NCBI GenBank assembly: GCA_021397835.1
Contig: JAJFZO010000037.1
Location: 1 to 64,000, forward strand
Reading direction: 5' to 3'
Source of the DNA: Moringa oleifera
Lineage: Eukaryota; Streptophyta; Magnoliopsida; Brassicales; Moringaceae
DNA length: 64,000 nucleotides
Under the pieces are notes generated by a model. The model worked only from the letters and a program-made list of their open reading frames with translations. It did no database searches and was not told the origin of the DNA. Shown piece by piece: positions 25,401 through 36,779 of the stretch. The translations under genes and the position numbers were made by a program. Position 1 is the first letter of the stretch, and each line of letters starts with the position of its first letter.

Positions 25401-26943
25401 AGGGATCGAAATAATCGTTAATAATAGATGGAGAAACTATTGTTCTACGAGAAACTATGTGGTAAGGTGTTAGTGAATGACACCCATGAAATGATGAGGT
25501 AAGGCTGCATTAAAAAATGTGACACAACGCTAGTGGGCAATGATGTTGACATGGTGAAAGACAATTCCACTAATTCACTGTTTATTAAATGATGTAACGA
25601 CACTAGTGGATGATATTGCCACATCAGTTAGAAGTGTTGCAAGAGGTGATATGGCATTGCATGCTGACTTTGTTTCAAATAAGTAGAAGGCAAACCTATC
25701 GAGTCAGCTAAGACTTTTCATATGGCAGGGGACTCGTTGACGTTGTAGTCTGTTCAAAGGTAGCGCATTTTACAGAGCAGCTCGATATGAATTTTTTTTC
25801 ATCGAAATACGTGTTTCATGATGAAAAGCTTATAAAAAATGTTGAAATGCATGGGAAGGTTAAAGCTTGTTGCTGGAAGCAAAATTTGAGTTTGGGTTCA
25901 AGGAAATTAGGCAATATGATGGAAGTCATTGGATAGACTTGTTCTTGAATCTTTCAAATGAGAATGGACCAAATTGAAGACATTTTCACATCTTGACGAA
26001 GCCAAAGATTAAAGAAACTAGTTCAGAATTAACCGATGTACCTTGACAAAACATTAGAATAACCCTTGAAGTGAAATCGTTACTGTTAAAGGTTGAAAGC
26101 AGATGCTGCCTGGGTGTACTACATTTTACGGATTAGCCACCATTTGTTACTTACTTAAGCTAATGAGAAGCCTGTAAATAGTTGTTGAAGCCTACAGCTA
26201 GGAACATTCACGGATTTGCATTCACATTCACATTCGTATTCACACATTCACGCATTCAGACTCACACTCTCAAGACATAAAAAAACTCTTTTTGATACCT
26301 ACAAACATTTTCAGAAAGAAAAAAATTGTAATTTTTTTTAGAATTCAAGAAAAGCATTTATGAGAAAAAACTCTCAGTTGAGATCTTGTATTGAAGAAAA
26401 GTAAGAAATCTACATAAAAATGTAGGAGGCTTCAAGAGATCTAAGAACTATCTCTTCGAAACTTATTGTAAATTATTCATTTTTCTTGGATAAAATGCTT
26501 GAATTAGGATCTTAATAGATCTTCATTAAGTTATCTGCTTTAAAACTATTCAATGTTTATAAATGTATTATGTTGTAAAAATATTCTTATAAAAATTCTT
26601 CTTTAGTAATATGTCATGATTAAAATTGTTATATATATTTTTTACTCCCAATTTTGGAGAAGAATAGGAATGAGCAACTGCACCCTTTTCCCAATAAAAA
26701 TGTTTTAGTATATCAAGATTGAGTAAGTACGAAGGTTTGAGTACTTTGATAAAAATATCTTCTAAAATTATTTTTCAAGTAAGAAATCAAAATGGTATTG
26801 ATTCTTAGGCATTTCGAGGGTGCTAATCTTTCCCCAAATGTAACCAACTCCTAGACCCAAAATCTCATTTTTTATAAAATAAAATAGTTAAGCCTTATTT
26901 TTACCAGTGACCAATCACACCTAAAAAGTTTGATGACGACTCC
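22419..26943 (+). mobile_element. Tat/Ogre-like gypsy LTR arm, copy A, about 4.5 kb, with primer-site junction
   Basis: The arm starts with TGTTGATACTCAAATTTTGC, a start typical of plant gypsy LTRs. It ends at CCAATCACACCTAAAAAG followed by TGACGACTCC (26,934-26,943), a degenerate TGGCGACTCC primer site. It is collinear with copy B (43.64-46.30 kb) over most of its length and with copy C over its last 1.6 kb. It contains an antisense gene (separate entry), then GATGTGGCA-type repeats, a CACATTCACATTCG microsatellite at about 26,220 and the leader. Whether all 4.5 kb is LTR, or its first half is 3' internal sequence of an older tandem copy, cannot be settled by eye. Confidence 0.55.
23190..25085 (-). 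pseudogene. Antisense Transposase_28-like gene of the gypsy arm, copy A
   Basis: Read leftward from about 25,080 the - strand gives CEIPTSVRMVIPT, then CVSKECLKDGLRLPLKFLL and FPFxLVPNSxQS. This is the N-terminal block seen in the 'putative gypsy type transposon' (Transposase_28) family. A Ser/Pro-rich linker follows (24,461-24,246, ending LTLDESKSPSSSNE), then MSKGEKSNFNKMVKLTKK at about 24,178. A probable GT-AG intron lies at about 23,858-23,790. The coil follows, with FEEAESALKEARKKRGELSA and LAITKEEVIVAFKGNEELNK, ending near LKEYPNFNF. Several in-frame stops make it a pseudogene. Its direction is opposite to the LTR that contains it. Extra antisense ORFs are known in Tat-lineage elements; equating this gene with them is inference. 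Confidence 0.6.
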
Positions 26944-26999
26944 TTAAATTTTTTTGACACTATAGGTTTCCCTAGTTGAAATTTCAATCGTGATAACTA

Positions 27000-29170
27000 T
27001 TGCCATATCTTTTTTTCAAAAATGGTTTTATTTAAGATCAAGAGAATTGGTTATTGTTAGATTTTGAAATTTTAAAGAAATGCAATGAAAGAAACTTGTT
27101 TTCTTAGAGAAATAAAAGAACAATCATAATGATATATTTCGGGTGACTCTTTTATCCTATGCTCCTCCTTCTTGAATCTACAGCCTTTAGATTGCCTTCA
27201 TTTTGAAACTCTTTCTATGAACTCAGTTCTCTCAATAGCCATATTTGCTAAATTCTTTGAGTTAAAGGCTAACTATAATAATAGTGAATCTGACCTTAAG
27301 TTTTATTATTTTAATAGTGTTAAGTGCAAATTGTTTTCTAAAGCCTTACCCTTTAATAACAACGGTTAGTTCAAAAAGTACTTTTGAGCCTCTTGGGCCA
27401 AGATCTACCTAGACCTCAACATCTAGATAGAAGCTTTAAATAAAATTTATAGGAAAAGAGTCCACTTTGATATAGAGTTGATGTATCAAACAATATCAGC
27501 ACATCCGAGGGAAGACAGCTTTAATGGCAATATCAATGAGACCCAAATAGCCACTGTTAGAGCTACCTAAACTTAGTATAAAAACTTTCTTTTTAATAGG
27601 ATCTCTCAATCTGTCAACAGTCTTTTAACCTCATATTTTGATGAGTGAGACCTATTCTCTCATCTTTTAACCCCAATGCCATGTTTTAACCAAGCATGTC
27701 TTGACCTAGTAGTTGACTTTGTCCAACCATTTGACCCCATTGAACACACTTTTTACACCCATAATATTAGCCTGTCATGGGAATTCTCTTATTCATACTC
27801 AAAGTTTTTCATCAAGATAGTCACTTATATTTCAACGAAGTTCTTTTTCCTATTTTGTTTTGTTACTAACCCTTTGTGTCTTGTTTTTTTTTTTTTTCCT
27901 AATCTTTGAAAACTAGACCCTTCACAAGACCCTCCCTAACTTACCGAAGAGCAATTGTGGGAGGTTATGAATGCCACCATAAGAAGAGTGGCCCCTCGAA
28001 CTACCACCACTACTACTATTATTGCTACTGCTAGGCCAACATCAAGGCCTCAACACTTGGGTTAGCCTTCTAGAGCTACCTCGAAGAAGAAAGCTACAAA
28101 GGCTAGGCCTAGTGTTATTACCCTTCCTCAAAAGAAGACCAAAGTTGCTAGTAGCGAGACTTTTGTGAGTAAGAAGAAGAAGGGAAGTATGGAGCCCTAT
28201 GATCGAGGTGCTATGAAGGCACTTTTAATGCCCTTGAAAGGGCCACTCGAGCTAACAAAAGAAGACAAGTTCTTGTAAGGGTGGAATCTCCTCACTGAAA
28301 GGAGTTTGAGCCACTTTAGCTTGGTGCAAGAATGAATCTTTTGAGGAAGTTGGATGCCAAGAGTAATGACGACTTCCTTGGTAACACTATTTTGAGCTTT
28401 GGGGATATAAGTACTTCTTGATCTTGCTTTTAATGTTTTCAAATTTTTATTCTTGACTTACTTTCTTTCCTTATAATTTTTCTATTTCAAACTAATATTC
28501 CTAATCTAATTACCTTAGCATTTTCTTGGCATTCTTGATCTGATTGCTTTAGTATTTTTATTTTGAACTGATGTTTTCAATCTTTTTTGCCTTGTGTAGT
28601 TCATATAATTAACATATGTCTATACTTGCCAATAAATACAATTTAGTCAGTATCAGGCTCCATTCCTACATGAAAAAGGCTAAGGTTGCGAATAAACCTG
28701 CTGCAGATGCAATTAATAAAGTTCACATCTATGCTACTAAAGTTAAAAGATTAAAGAATTTATTAACGAATGTTGAGGCTGACATGGACAACACCAAAGC
28801 TGAGGTAGCCTAGTCCAAGCTAATGTTGATGTAAGGATAAGTCACTTTATAAATGAACTTATTTTTCAATAGTTGGAAGAACTAAAGATAATTCGAGAGG
28901 AGTCCTGATCTTAGGCAATCAACAAGTTTAAAATCTTTGACACCTATGAAGTAAGAGTTGAGGAGAAGGCATCTTCTTATACTAGCCTATTAAGAGGCAA
29001 GTTATTGAAGAAATCCAAAGTAAGTATCACGAACTTAACCTCTAATGGGTTTAGATGGCACCTCCAATAAAAACCTCCTTAATCAACTGAATTGAGCTGG
29101 AGGTGTCATTGATAGATGCACAGAAGTTAGCTCAAGAGCCAGTTGAAGAAGTATCCTAACCATTAGCTCC
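27000..29170 (+). pseudogene. Sense Transposase_28-like/coiled-coil ORF downstream of copy A junction
   Basis: This lies in the sense direction immediately after the copy A primer site, where Tat/Ogre elements carry an ORF upstream of gag. From 27,172 the frame gives IAIFAKFFELKANYNNSESD and KFYYFNSVK, then KALPFNNNG, resembling the YFF...LP.S..GWK blocks of Transposase_28-like proteins. A Thr/Lys-rich linker follows (APRTTTTTTIIATARP at about 27,990, TSKKKATKARPSV at about 28,080). Then comes a coil (28,616-28,813, KVKRLKNLLTNVEADMDNTK) and the conserved end EELKIIREES...VRVEEKASSY to about 28,990. It is broken by stops and frameshifts. The same domain order is seen antisense in copies A and B. 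Confidence 0.5.
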
Positions 29171-29679
29171 TATAAATGTCTTGCTTTCACGTTAATTCTC
29201 AATCAAGCACCTAAAACTCTTGAAGCCAAACCTAGAGCCACTCATGCTTGGGTGTATTTTATGCTTTCCTTTTTTATGTTTTTTTTTTCCTTCTTTGTAT
29301 GTTTATTGGTTGTACAAAACCTATCATTCATATAATGAAGACTGTTGTACTTACACTTATATTTTTTTTTGTGTTTTTCAACACTTTTTACTTTAGGATG
29401 TCAATGAAGAAATTAGCTAAGTAAACAAGATTCTTAAAACACTTAACGCATTAAGCACTTAATACCAATTCTGAAGTAGTCATAATTTCAACTAATCGCT
29501 AACTCCAAATGTGGTAAAAACTATTAAGTTTCACTTGTTGTGAGACTGATAACATCAAGACTTAGTGCCATTGAGTTAAAACACGATAGGTCAAAAAAAT
29601 TAATGAATAAGTCCTTGATAAGAATAAGTCCTTGATAAGAGCAAATCCTAATGAACATATTCATGTTAAATGCAAATCA

Positions 29680-29790
29680 CGACGATAATGAAATCATGAT
29701 GAAGAAAAATCTCGATGAAAGGAAATCTCGATGATGGGAAAATATCGATGAAAATTAAGAATAAAGAAAGATCTCGACTTAATGAATTGA
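29680..29790. repeat. Short tandem repeat with ATCTCGATGA core
   Basis: AAATCTCGATGAAAGG, AAATCTCGATGATGGG and AAATATCGATGAAAAT follow each other at about 18 bp spacing. A related, reverse-oriented pattern occurs at 19,040-19,180, so this is LTR material. A palindrome, AGGTGTCGACACCT, follows at about 29,913, just before the CACTA element. Confidence 0.6.
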
Positions 29791-29989
29791 GTTGAACTTC
29801 AAAACCTAATGACAAGAAAAGCCCGATGAAGGTAATGTTTGAACTTTAAGCTTACCCTGAAATGTTGATCCCCACTAGCCATGATTCTGTTAATATGCTT
29901 AGAAGCAAAATTAGGTGTCGACACCTAGAATAGCTCATTACCTAATGGAATCACTACAAGAAAATAACATTGCCATGAAAAATTCCAAT

Positions 29990-30930
29990 GGAAAAAAAAA
30001 TTTCATGGCAAATATTTGAAATTCTAATGGAATATTATCACAAAAAATTAATTTAGTGTCAATTAAAATTCTTAAGGAATCTTTCAATGAAAACAATCTT
30101 TGGAAAAAGAGTTTAAGAACATTTCATGGAAAAATTGTGTGAAATTATTAATTAATTTATTTTTTATTTAATTTTATTGGAAATTAAAGATAATAAAATT
30201 AATTTTTATCTTTTTAAAAAACTTTGAATTTTTGCATATTTCATTACGAAGAATTCCATGAGAATATTTATGATAAATTTCAAAGGGATTACTTTTGTAA
30301 GCATACCTAATATTAAAAAAGTAATTATATTTTGAAAAATAAAATTTCAAAATTAGACAATATTCTAATGAAACTTCCCATTTGAATACTGATAGTTTAA
30401 TTCTCAAAGAATAATCTCTAAGAATATTTGGATATTAAATATTAATTTTTTTTAAAAAAAAATAAATATATGATATTTGGATCCAATTCTTAAGGAAAAA
30501 ATCGTAAGAATTTTTATTGATATATTCTTCCAAAATATTTCATAAGAAGAATTAGATATTAGATATGAATTTTTATTTTTTAAAATTTATATATGATATT
30601 GGATCAGAATTCTTGAAGAAAAAATTATAGGAAAGTGTATTGAAATATTTTAAAGGAAATTTTTTGTATTTAGGAAAGTTTAATGAAATATTCTTAACGA
30701 TATTTTTGTAAATAATTTTTGAATATTATATATTAATTTTTTAAAAATAAAATAGAATAATTGAATGATATTCTTAAGGAAAAATCCGAAGGAAAATAAT
30801 ATTCTTATGAAAAATTTTGTAAGAGTATTTGAATATTTTATAATTATTTTATTTTTTATAAAATTAATATAGGATATTGAAGGAAATTCTTACGGTAAAA
30901 GCCGCAGGAAGGCTAGTCTGCATAGGATCA
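29990..30930 (+). repeat. CACTA left subterminal repeats, ATTCTTAAGGAAAA type
   Basis: Variants of ATTCTTAAGGAAAAA occur at about 30,068, 30,487, 30,609, 30,694, 30,770, 30,803 and 30,888. Similar ATTCTTA motifs occur in the right arm (about 35,692 and 35,840). In CACTA elements such repeats bind the element-encoded TNPA-type protein; that role here is inference. Confidence 0.5.
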
Positions 30931-30984
30931 TCCAAAACTATTTTCTTAAAACATGGTTAAAAACATCTGCTATTTGATTATCGT

Positions 30985-32230
30985 CGACAATTCTCCTTAT
31001 GATCACCCATTTAGATGAAACAAGAGCAATTTTATCAAGGGTTGGACTGAAAAAAGTGAATTACTAAGGAGACTTTTTGGCATAGAAGTGTATGAGCTAG
31101 TTAAATTGTTTCTTTGAATAATTAACATTAGAGGCTTGCGTCGAACACTTGGCTACCAAGAGTTAAATAATTTCACAAATGTAGTATCTTTTTGGGATTT
31201 ACCTTATTGGTGTGATTTGTTGAACCCACATAATATTAATATCATGCATACTGAAGCTAATGTGTTTAAGAACATATTTTATACAGTGATGGATATCAAA
31301 GGGAAAACTAAAGACAACGTCCAATCGATGTTAGATTTACCATTGTATTGTCGAAAACATGAGTTGCACCTTGAAGATAGATGTAATGAAGTTTTGTCGA
31401 ACCTAAAGTTTAGTATACATTACATCTGGACCATAAAAGAAGTACATCCGAGTGAAGTAAAAAAGTTGAAGATTCTTGATAGATATGCATTCAACTTAGG
31501 CAAGTGTGTTACCATGTGAACTTGCATGTTGCAAGATATGAAGAATCACGATTCTCACATGATGATGGAGAGATTATTGTCAATTACATTTAGTTGTTTG
31601 TCTACTCCTATTTGGGAAGCCATCACTGAGTTGAGTTTATTTTTTTGACGTTTATGTTGTTGAAAATTAGAAGAAGCTAAATTAGATGTGATGAGAAATA
31701 ATATTGCCATAATTCTATGCAAGTTAGAGAAAATATTTCCTCTTGGGTTTCTTGATGCCATGGAGCATTTACCTATATACATAATGTATGAAGCGTGAGT
31801 TAAAGGATTAGTACAATACAGATGGATGTATTCTTTGAGAGGTAAAGAATCATCTCGTACTTAGATTATTTTTATTTACATACATTGCAATTTTAGTGAC
31901 CATCTTAACGTATGTGAAATGTTATTTTTTAGATTTTTATATAATTAAAAAAATGATTAAGAATAAAGCTCGTGTTGAGGGTTCCATTTACGAGGCTTAT
32001 ATGTTGAAGGAAATATTAACAGTCTATTCTTACTACTTTGAGGCACATATCCAATCTAGAAGTCACAGAATGATGATGGTGATAAGTCATCTGAGCATCT
32101 TAATATCTAATTTTAATTACCTTAACCAATCTATAGGGTCGTTTAATTCTTGTTATCTCACTAGGGAGGAAGTTTTCGAGATCAGTAAATATGTGCTTAT
32201 GAATTGTCTTAAAGTTAAACCCTTTATGTA
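30985..32230 (+). pseudogene. CACTA TNP2-like transposase, C-terminal remnant
   Basis: The best open piece (31,136-31,519) contains FWDLPYWCDLLNPHNINIMH, then TEANVFKN and DIKGKTKDNVQSMLDL. This matches the conserved F.LPYW..L..RH.ID.MH.EKNV block of plant TNP2 transposases. After a stop it continues as KNHDSHMMMERLL, PIWEAITELSLFF and IILCKLEKIFPLGFLDAMEH, matching KSHDCH..M..LLP and LCQLE..FPPSFFDIMVH. Then QYRWMYSLRG and, at 31,960, KARVEGSIYEAYMLKE correspond to the RWMYP..R and ..RPE.SI.E.Y...E blocks. A trace of the upstream linker (DNSPYDHPFR) sits at about 30,990. The catalytic N-terminal domain is absent and stops interrupt the rest. Confidence 0.75.
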
Positions 32231-32550
32231 GTAAATTCTATTTTATATATTACGATGGGTATACTTAAAAAATTATACTCCATGTAATTTGACACATATG
32301 TTGTATACTTGCAGAATATAATTAAGACAATAACTGCAGTCTTACCATATTTGAGCTCTACTGATGTATATAAACATGTTCAATCAAACTTTATTAGTTG
32401 GTTTAAGGCCACGTAAGTTAGTTTCTGATAATCTTTATTGCAAGTGTGACATAATATATATTTCAATATCATTTACATTAACAAGTTTAATTTCTCTGTC
32501 TCATTCATCATTATCAGGTGCATAATCGCATGAACAAGGTGAATTATCAA

Positions 32551-32870
32551 TTTTTGTATGATTTAGGATGAAGACCTACGAATAAGTTTAATAGTTACCC
32601 AATTTATTATGTTAATAGTTATTATTTTCATACTTTTACTTAGGCCAGTAATCGAAGTGCCAACAACTCTAAAGTATCTTTGATAAGCGTGAATGCTATG
32701 CTATGATAAATTTTTATATGATTTAAAATAAAGACCTATGAATAAGGTTAATAGATACCCAATTTATTATATCAATAGTTATTATTTTCATACTTTTAAT
32801 TGGGCTAGTAATCGAAGCGCCATCAACTTTAGAATGTCTTTAATAAGCTCAGATGCTATATATCATGGAA
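32551..32870 (+). repeat. 160-bp tandem duplication inside the CACTA transposase
   Basis: Sequence starting TTTTTGTATGATTTAGGATG at 32,551 recurs as TTTTTATATGATTTAAAATA at 32,711, exactly 160 bp later, and remains similar to about 32,860. It duplicates the start of the DUF4216 domain (YYFHTF block). Since 160 is not a multiple of three, it breaks the reading frame. Confidence 0.85.
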
Positions 32871-33160
32871 TTATAGAAGAAATAGTGGAGATCGAATATC
32901 TTGGTGTACCTATGAAGCGATTGATACTATTCAATTATAGGTGGTTTAAACCTTCTGGCGTGGGTATATAAGGATTTGTCCCAAGTATAAAATTATTAAT
33001 GTTAAGACCAATAAAAGATATAAAGGTAAGGATACGTTTATTTTCATAATAAGCAGAATAAGTGTATTTTGCATCATATCCTAAATCCCACTTTACAAAA
33101 GAAAGACTGGTTTGTGGTCGTCAAAACAAAAGTAAGAAAAAGAATTGAATCTCTAGATAA
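32575..33160 (+). pseudogene. DUF4216 domain of the CACTA transposase
   Basis: The second copy of the duplicated segment is open at 32,738-32,971 and reads INSYYFHTFNWASNRSAINF, then HGIIEEIVEIEYLGVPMKRL and ILFNYRWFKPSG. This matches DUF4216, which follows the TNP2 core in plant CACTA proteins (N.FRFHT...R..QNSG, YYG.I..I.EL.Y......VLF.C.W). It continues weakly past the stop at 32,969 to about 33,150 (SHFTKERLV). The domain's function is unknown. Confidence 0.65.
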
Positions 33161-33464
33161 TCCATTTTAAAATAATATGTTAGACAATTTGCCATAGTCT
33201 TTTTAATTACCATATTATAAAAAATTTGAAAGATGTCAATGATCAAGATGAAGAGATTTAGGCTAACGAAGACTCAGTTCAATTGAAAGTTGAAGATGAA
33301 GAAACATCATTTGAAAGTGGGGAATCTAATAGTGAAGATAAAACTTCTATTAATTACATTATTGATAAGGTTTGATTGTTAATGTTTATCATCAGATGTG
33401 TTATAAAAACAATTAAAACGAGATTTTGTGATTAATTTCCTAGCTAAACATGTCATGTTCATTG

Positions 33465-35545
33465 TTCATAGATGTTAGAGAGAGGGGGTGGTGATCGTGG
33501 TTAGACACATCTCCTATAGCTCACACTAGATCACCTTTCGTTCACACAAGATCACATTCCTCACATGCATCATCACCTTCCGTTGACGCACTATCACGTC
33601 TAGCTCCATCACCTCCAATTGACACACCATCTCCTTGACCATCATCTTTTGAGCATATACCATCACCTCGAGATGCAACAATTCATACACCATCTTTTAA
33701 GTTAGCGTGTCTAGCAAGTGACAGTAGATTATATATTCAACCAATCGAGAAAGAGTATGATAACTTAACTTTTTTACTATAATATAATTATATGAATATT
33801 ATTTATTTTATTATATTTTTTATGTTATTTTATTTATTTTTAATTTTTTTTACACATTGTTACCAGGATATAAGACTATTGCAATGATATATAAATTTAT
33901 CAAGTCGAAGTGTGATCAGCCACGGATAAGATCACGTGAAATTCTAAATGATATTCCCGACTTATGGTGGGTTCAGGTAATGTAAATATTCATATCTTTC
34001 AATAGGTAATATATCACATTCTTATAATTATAGTTATTTTACATATTCAATTAACTATTTGAATTTAATGTTGTTGTAGAAAAAATGTAAGTCGGATCCA
34101 CTTATGGATGGTGTTATTAGGCGACCATGGAAGACTAAGTCTATAGATGTTGTTCAATCTAGTCTTGCATCGATTAGAATAAAGAAGTCAAAGGAAACAC
34201 GGATGAGCCCATAGATTCGTGATGTGTTATGGGCTAAATGGACGTTAAACCCGACTTTCTTGAGGGTATTACAGCAAAATAAGAATAATCGGGTTATTAA
34301 TGAAGCTGTTGTGCATTAAGGAGGATCTATTTCAATTTCTGAGCACAAAAGACGAATGGTAAGTTTTCAATTCAATTAATTATTTTTATGTATTTATTGT
34401 ATATCTACTTAAAGTTTTTATTTTTATTCACCATTTATTAATTGTTAAGCTAGTCAGCTTAGGAGGGATCCTACCATGCCAAAGCTCTTTTGAAAATTGA
34501 ACCACAATGAGGAGACATGCACATGGATAATGTTGAGAACTGCACAAATTTATGTGAGTACATAGGATCAAATTTATTTTTCACCATGATAATATGTTTT
34601 GCATAAAACTAATATAAAAAAAATAACATGTCTTGAATGGTGCAAAAGAACAATGTAGATGCCTAAATTTAGAATTTCTAATTTATAGAGAGGTAGATTA
34701 GCGAAATAAGATTTACAAATGAAAGGAAAGGGTTTACATCATTTGAAGTAAAAGGTCATTGAAAATTTATTTCCTTGCTTTGATGCAATGATGTGGTAAA
34801 ACTGGTATGTTTTATCATAGTTTGGGTATTTTGAGGTATCTACATAAAGATGGCTTTGGTAAGTTATTTCTACATAGCTTCTTTCTCATTTAAATTTTGT
34901 AGTTTTAGTAGTGGGTATTGGATGAAGTTGTATCAATATATTTGCATTTTGGTTAATTAATTCACTATTTCAATGATGTGGTTTTGTTGATACATACGTA
35001 CTTATTAATGTTGATTAAATAATTTTATTTTCTTTTGTTATTGCTAATTATGTGCAGGTTGGTTATGAAAAATTGAAGGAGGACACCCTTGCCTTAGGAT
35101 CATCTGTTGATGATTCCACCCTCTTTTTCTAAGCTACAGGTAGAAAGAATAAGATGGGTATGGCATACGGGTTTGGTTCTGAGGTAGCCTTTTATGGATC
35201 AAGTGACTTTACTTCTCAGTCCTCACATGTTCTATCTATGTTACGATGCAACATATGATGTTTCACTTTGAAGATATATAATAACAATTAGACAAAGAAT
35301 GTGTAGATATGGAAGAACATCTTTAAAGAGAATGTGCTACGAGAGATCAAAAAAGAAAAGAATGAGATGGAAGAATAACTTCAAAGAGAATGTGATATGA
35401 TAGAGAACCAATTAAGAGACTTGAGAGAAGAGGTGCTTAGACAGACAAGGATAAAAGACCATAGAGAAAATGAACTCAAGAAAGAAATGTTTTCAATGAA
35501 AAACTTTTTTAATAAACCTGTTAGACAATTGAATGGGCAATAAGA
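33465..35545 (+). pseudogene. CACTA second ORF, Transposase_24-like with coiled coil
   Basis: The 5' part (33,500-33,710) encodes a Ser/Pro/His-rich stretch (for example SPPIDTPSP). Putative exons follow at about 33,868-33,975 (KSKCDQPRIRSREI, PDLWWVQ, then GTAATG) and about 34,080-34,360 (KKCKSDPLMDGVIRRPWKTK, WAKWTLNPTFLRVLQQNKNN, then GGSISISEHKRRM and GTAAG). These match the Transposase_24 pattern of DLWW, W....W, NR and HTGGS..H..R. A later exon near 35,060-35,260 has NKMGMAYGFGSEV (KGR.YGLGSE in relatives). A Glu/Lys/Arg coil ends at about 35,545. A terminal coil is usual for TNPA-like DNA-binding proteins. Stops are present throughout. Confidence 0.6.
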
Positions 35546-36449
35546 TTTTTAACGTACATAGGATGCTTCTTCTAACATGACTAATGATGCCGATGTAGTT
35601 GGTGATGGTGATGCAGTTAACGATCACTTATATTTAAATAATTTAATTTATATTTAAATAATTTTTATTAATATTTTTAATCTAATTTCAAAATTCTTAT
35701 GAAAAATATTGTTAGAGTAAAACATAGTTCATGATTTCTTATTTTTTATAAAATTTATTATAAATTAATTTATTTAAATGAATATAAATAAATATTATTG
35801 TAAGAAAAATTACATACAAGTTTTTGTAAAATCACGTAAAAATTCTTACAAATATTTTTCGTAAGAATACACAAAATTTTTATATAAATATATTTGTAAG
35901 AATTTTTTTTGCTAAGTATATTCACGGAATTTTATTTTAAAGGAAATTTAATTTCACAAAATTTTTTACAAAAATATATTGGTGAGAATTAGTATAATAC
36001 CATTATTCTCACAAAAATTCATTCGGAAGGAACAAATAACATGTTCGTAGGGATAATAATTGTAAAAATATTCTAACAAATTCTAATAAAAATATTTTGC
36101 CAAAATATAATTGAATAAATTTATTAAATTATTAATATATATTTTCATGGAAAGTTTATGAATTTTATGAATTTCCTCTACAATGTTGAAACTTTTTATA
36201 TAATATTTTTTTATATAAACGTAATAAGACAATATTATCAAATATTTTAATAGAAATTCCGTTAAAATGTCATCAAAATATTCCAATGAAAAATTGACAT
36301 CATTGAAAAATTATGTTTTTCATAATAATCTGTTTTATGATTGTTGCTTGGTGAGAAATTTTGTTGAAATTTTAGATTTCAATAAAAATTTTAAATATTT
36401 TAATAATTTTTTACCATCAAAATATATTTATTTTATTATAGCATATCTA

Positions 36450-36765
36450 GGTCAGGCAGACCTAGAAGACCTCCTTGAAATATCTCACTGGACAGAATTA
36501 ACTACGGAATACCCTTGGAATGACAATTGGGCTAAACATGTAATGAATTAATACTTAGAATACCTCCTTGGAACACCCGCTTAACAGAACCACTCTTGGA
36601 AATAGCTACTCGGAATACCTCTCAAAAATGGTCATCGGCACTACCCTTTCCAATAGCTTCCAGAATACCCATCTAATAATATCTTTTAAGAATAGCTCCT
36701 TTGTAAATCTATTCAGCAATATGGCTCTTGGATACCTCTTCGGGAAACCCTTTTTATAGCACCCT
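36450..36765 (+). repeat. Degenerate repeats with AATACCTC/CTTGGAA cores
   Basis: Just right of the CACTA end, units such as GGAATACCCTTGGAA, AGAATACCTCCTTGGAACACC, CTCGGAATACCTC and CTTGGATACCTCTTCGGGAA recur at irregular 20-60 bp spacing. Two overlapping open frames here encode only the repeat. I read it as the internal repeat of a gypsy LTR. Confidence 0.5.
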
Positions 36766-36779
36766 CATATAACCACTAT

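Larger units (their letters stand above)
29952..36443 (+). mobile_element. Decayed CACTA (En/Spm) DNA transposon, about 6.5 kb
   Basis: The left end is CACTACAAGAAAATAACATT, a textbook plant CACTA terminus. The right end, read inward, is TGCTATAATAAAATAA at 36,443, which matches the left end at 12 of 16 positions with three of the four differences being transitions. Between them lie the TNP2 C-terminal region, a DUF4216 domain and a Transposase_24-like second ORF, all on the + strand and all broken. Both ends carry AT-rich subterminal repeats. No 3-bp target duplication is preserved. The N-terminal DDE part of TNP2 is missing. It is inserted in the gypsy nest. Confidence 0.7.
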
